From: JAEZDP01 sp044508265 | GTDB taxonomy: Bacteria > Acidobacteriota > Vicinamibacteria > Vicinamibacterales > Vicinamibacteraceae | Assembly (NCBI GenBank): GCA_044508265.1 | Contig: JBIQIB010000177.1 | Coordinates: 1 to 6,052 of the forward strand | Direction of reading: 5' to 3' | DNA: 6,052 bases | The notes under the pieces: generated by a model | The model's database searches: none | The model's input: the letters and a program-made list of their open reading frames with translations, nothing else | Told to the model about the DNA's origin: nothing | In this document: positions 5,243 to 6,052 of the stretch, in pieces | How positions within the stretch are numbered: the first letter of the stretch is position 1 | Layout of the letters: each line of letters opens with the position of its first letter | Translations under genes and position numbers: made by a program

Positions 5243-6052
5243 AGCGGTGATGTTCTGGAACGAGCCGAACAACATGTCGCACTGGGACGCGTCAGTCGAC
5301 CCTGACTGGTCGCGCTACGCCGAACTGGTGCGCGTCGCCTCGGCTCGACTGGCGGAGACCTGCCCCGGCACCACCCGGGTGCTCGGCGGCATCTCGCCGA
5401 TCGACCCGGCATTCCTGACCAACGTCGCCGGCAAGGGCGCCCTGGACCACCTCGATGCGGTAGCCGTCCACGGCTTTCCTCTTGACTGGAACCACTGGTG
5501 CATCGACGAGTGGCCGGAGCAGCTCGCGTCCGTGCAGCGCGTCACGCCGCTGCCGGTGTGGGTGTCGGAAGCGGGCGCCTCGAGCTTCGGTGCCGAGGAG
5601 GTCCAGGACTTCGGACTGGCACGTACCGCCGAACTGCTGATCGGGCGGGCGCCACGCATCCACTGGTACAGCCTGTTCGACCTGCCTCGCGCGTGGCCGG
5701 CGACCACGCGTCATCGTGAGGCGGAAGGCTCGTCGTACTACAGGCACTTCTACATGGGCCTCCTGCGCGAGGACGGCACGCCGAAGGCCGCCGCCCGGCG
5801 CTTTGCCGAATACACGCCGGCGATGGGGCTGTGCCAGTGGTTCCATTTCGAGGATCCGCGTCTCGACGACGCCGTGCGCTGGCTCGAGCGGCTGGGCGTG
5901 ACCTACCTGCGCACCGGACTCAGCTGGGCCGACAGCCTGCGCCCCGGCGCCGACGCCTGGTTCGACAGACAGATGCGCGCGCTCGAGAAGTTCCGCGTCA
6001 CCGTGACCTACTGCTTCACCCCGGAGTCGTGCGGGCTCGTGCCGCACCACTC
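5235..6052 (+). CDS. Clan GH-A-like glycoside hydrolase (GH39/beta-xylosidase-like), 3' end cut off
   Basis: Probable cytoplasmic TIM-barrel glycosidase; 272 codons are visible, open to the window edge. From GTG 5235 it begins MVEAVMFWNEPNN, so the strand 4 Asn-Glu-Pro motif with the acid/base candidate E10 stands at the very N-terminus. Then come LGGISPIDP (50-58), AVAVHGFPLDW (75-85), PVWVSEAG (107-114) with nucleophile candidate E112, and IHWYSLFDLPRAWP (142-155), matching barrel strands 5 to 8. After residue 195 the sequence reads GLCQWFHFEDPRLDDAVRWL, YLRTGLSWADSLRP and VTVTYCFTPE, which look like strands 1 to 3. There is no signal peptide. It overlaps the methyltransferase stop by 8 bp, and GGAGGA at 5221-5226 is well placed, so the two are co-translated. 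The substrate is unknown; transglycosylation is possible. Upstream sequence in the same frame is an Arg-rich shadow of the methyltransferase, so a missing N-terminal half is unlikely. Confidence 0.85.
   Translation, partial: MVEAVMFWNEPNNMSHWDASVDPDWSRYAELVRVASARLAETCPGTTRVLGGISPIDPAFLTNVAGKGALDHLDAVAVHGFPLDWNHWCIDEWPEQLASVQRVTPLPVWVSEAGASSFGAEEVQDFGLARTAELLIGRAPRIHWYSLFDLPRAWPATTRHREAEGSSYYRHFYMGLLREDGTPKAAARRFAEYTPAMGLCQWFHFEDPRLDDAVRWLERLGVTYLRTGLSWADSLRPGADAWFDRQMRALEKFRVTVTYCFTPESCGLVPHH

Noticed and set aside
4379..5275. Minus-strand open frame of 298 codons opposite the methyltransferase
   Set aside because: It is a mirror of the methyltransferase coding strand with no family motif. 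The plus strand has motif I, GVLYH and co-translation with the hydrolase.
5292..6050. Minus-strand open frame of 252 codons opposite the hydrolase
   Set aside because: It is an antisense shadow; the plus strand shows NEP and SEAG catalytic motifs and a well-placed ribosome site.

Overview
This is a strongly GC-rich bacterial window from a draft assembly: a run of exactly 100 Ns (1322-1421) sits inside one gene. Codon third positions are almost all G or C, genes overlap by a few bases, and GTG starts are frequent. The gene content fits a high-GC Gram-negative such as an acidobacterium or a proteobacterium, but nothing in the window fixes the phylum. I see no RNA genes, mobile elements, phage genes or CRISPR array.

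Layout. Two divergent, tightly packed gene blocks share a 281-bp intergenic region (4179-4459). The left block is transcribed on the minus strand in this order: an NAD-dependent sugar-nucleotide epimerase of the dTDP-L-rhamnose 4-epimerase type (3069-4178), a GT-B glycosyltransferase of the GT4 type (1918-3072), and two adjacent CgeB-like glycosyltransferases (1040-1927, interrupted by the N gap, and 1-1043, running off the window). All three junctions overlap (4, 10 and 4 bp), so this looks like one translationally coupled operon. The right block, on the plus strand, holds a short CmoB-like SAM-dependent methyltransferase (4460-5242), overlapping by 8 bp a glycoside hydrolase of the clan GH-A type (5235 to beyond 6052).

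How the genes may work together (inference). The epimerase would supply an activated sugar, the three glycosyltransferases would assemble a glycan or glycoside, the methyltransferase could cap or modify it, and the hydrolase could trim or remodel it. None of the readable N-termini carries a signal peptide, and there is no flippase, polymerase or exporter in view, so everything visible appears to act in the cytoplasm. The final product cannot be told from the window.

The most interesting points are the hydrolase, whose barrel motifs appear in a permuted order (the strand 4 acid/base motif is at the very N-terminus and strand 1-3-like sequence follows strand 8), and the whole set as an uncharacterised cytoplasmic glycan system. 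The N gap also appears to be a placeholder: comparison with the neighbouring paralogue suggests that about 310 bp are missing, not 100.
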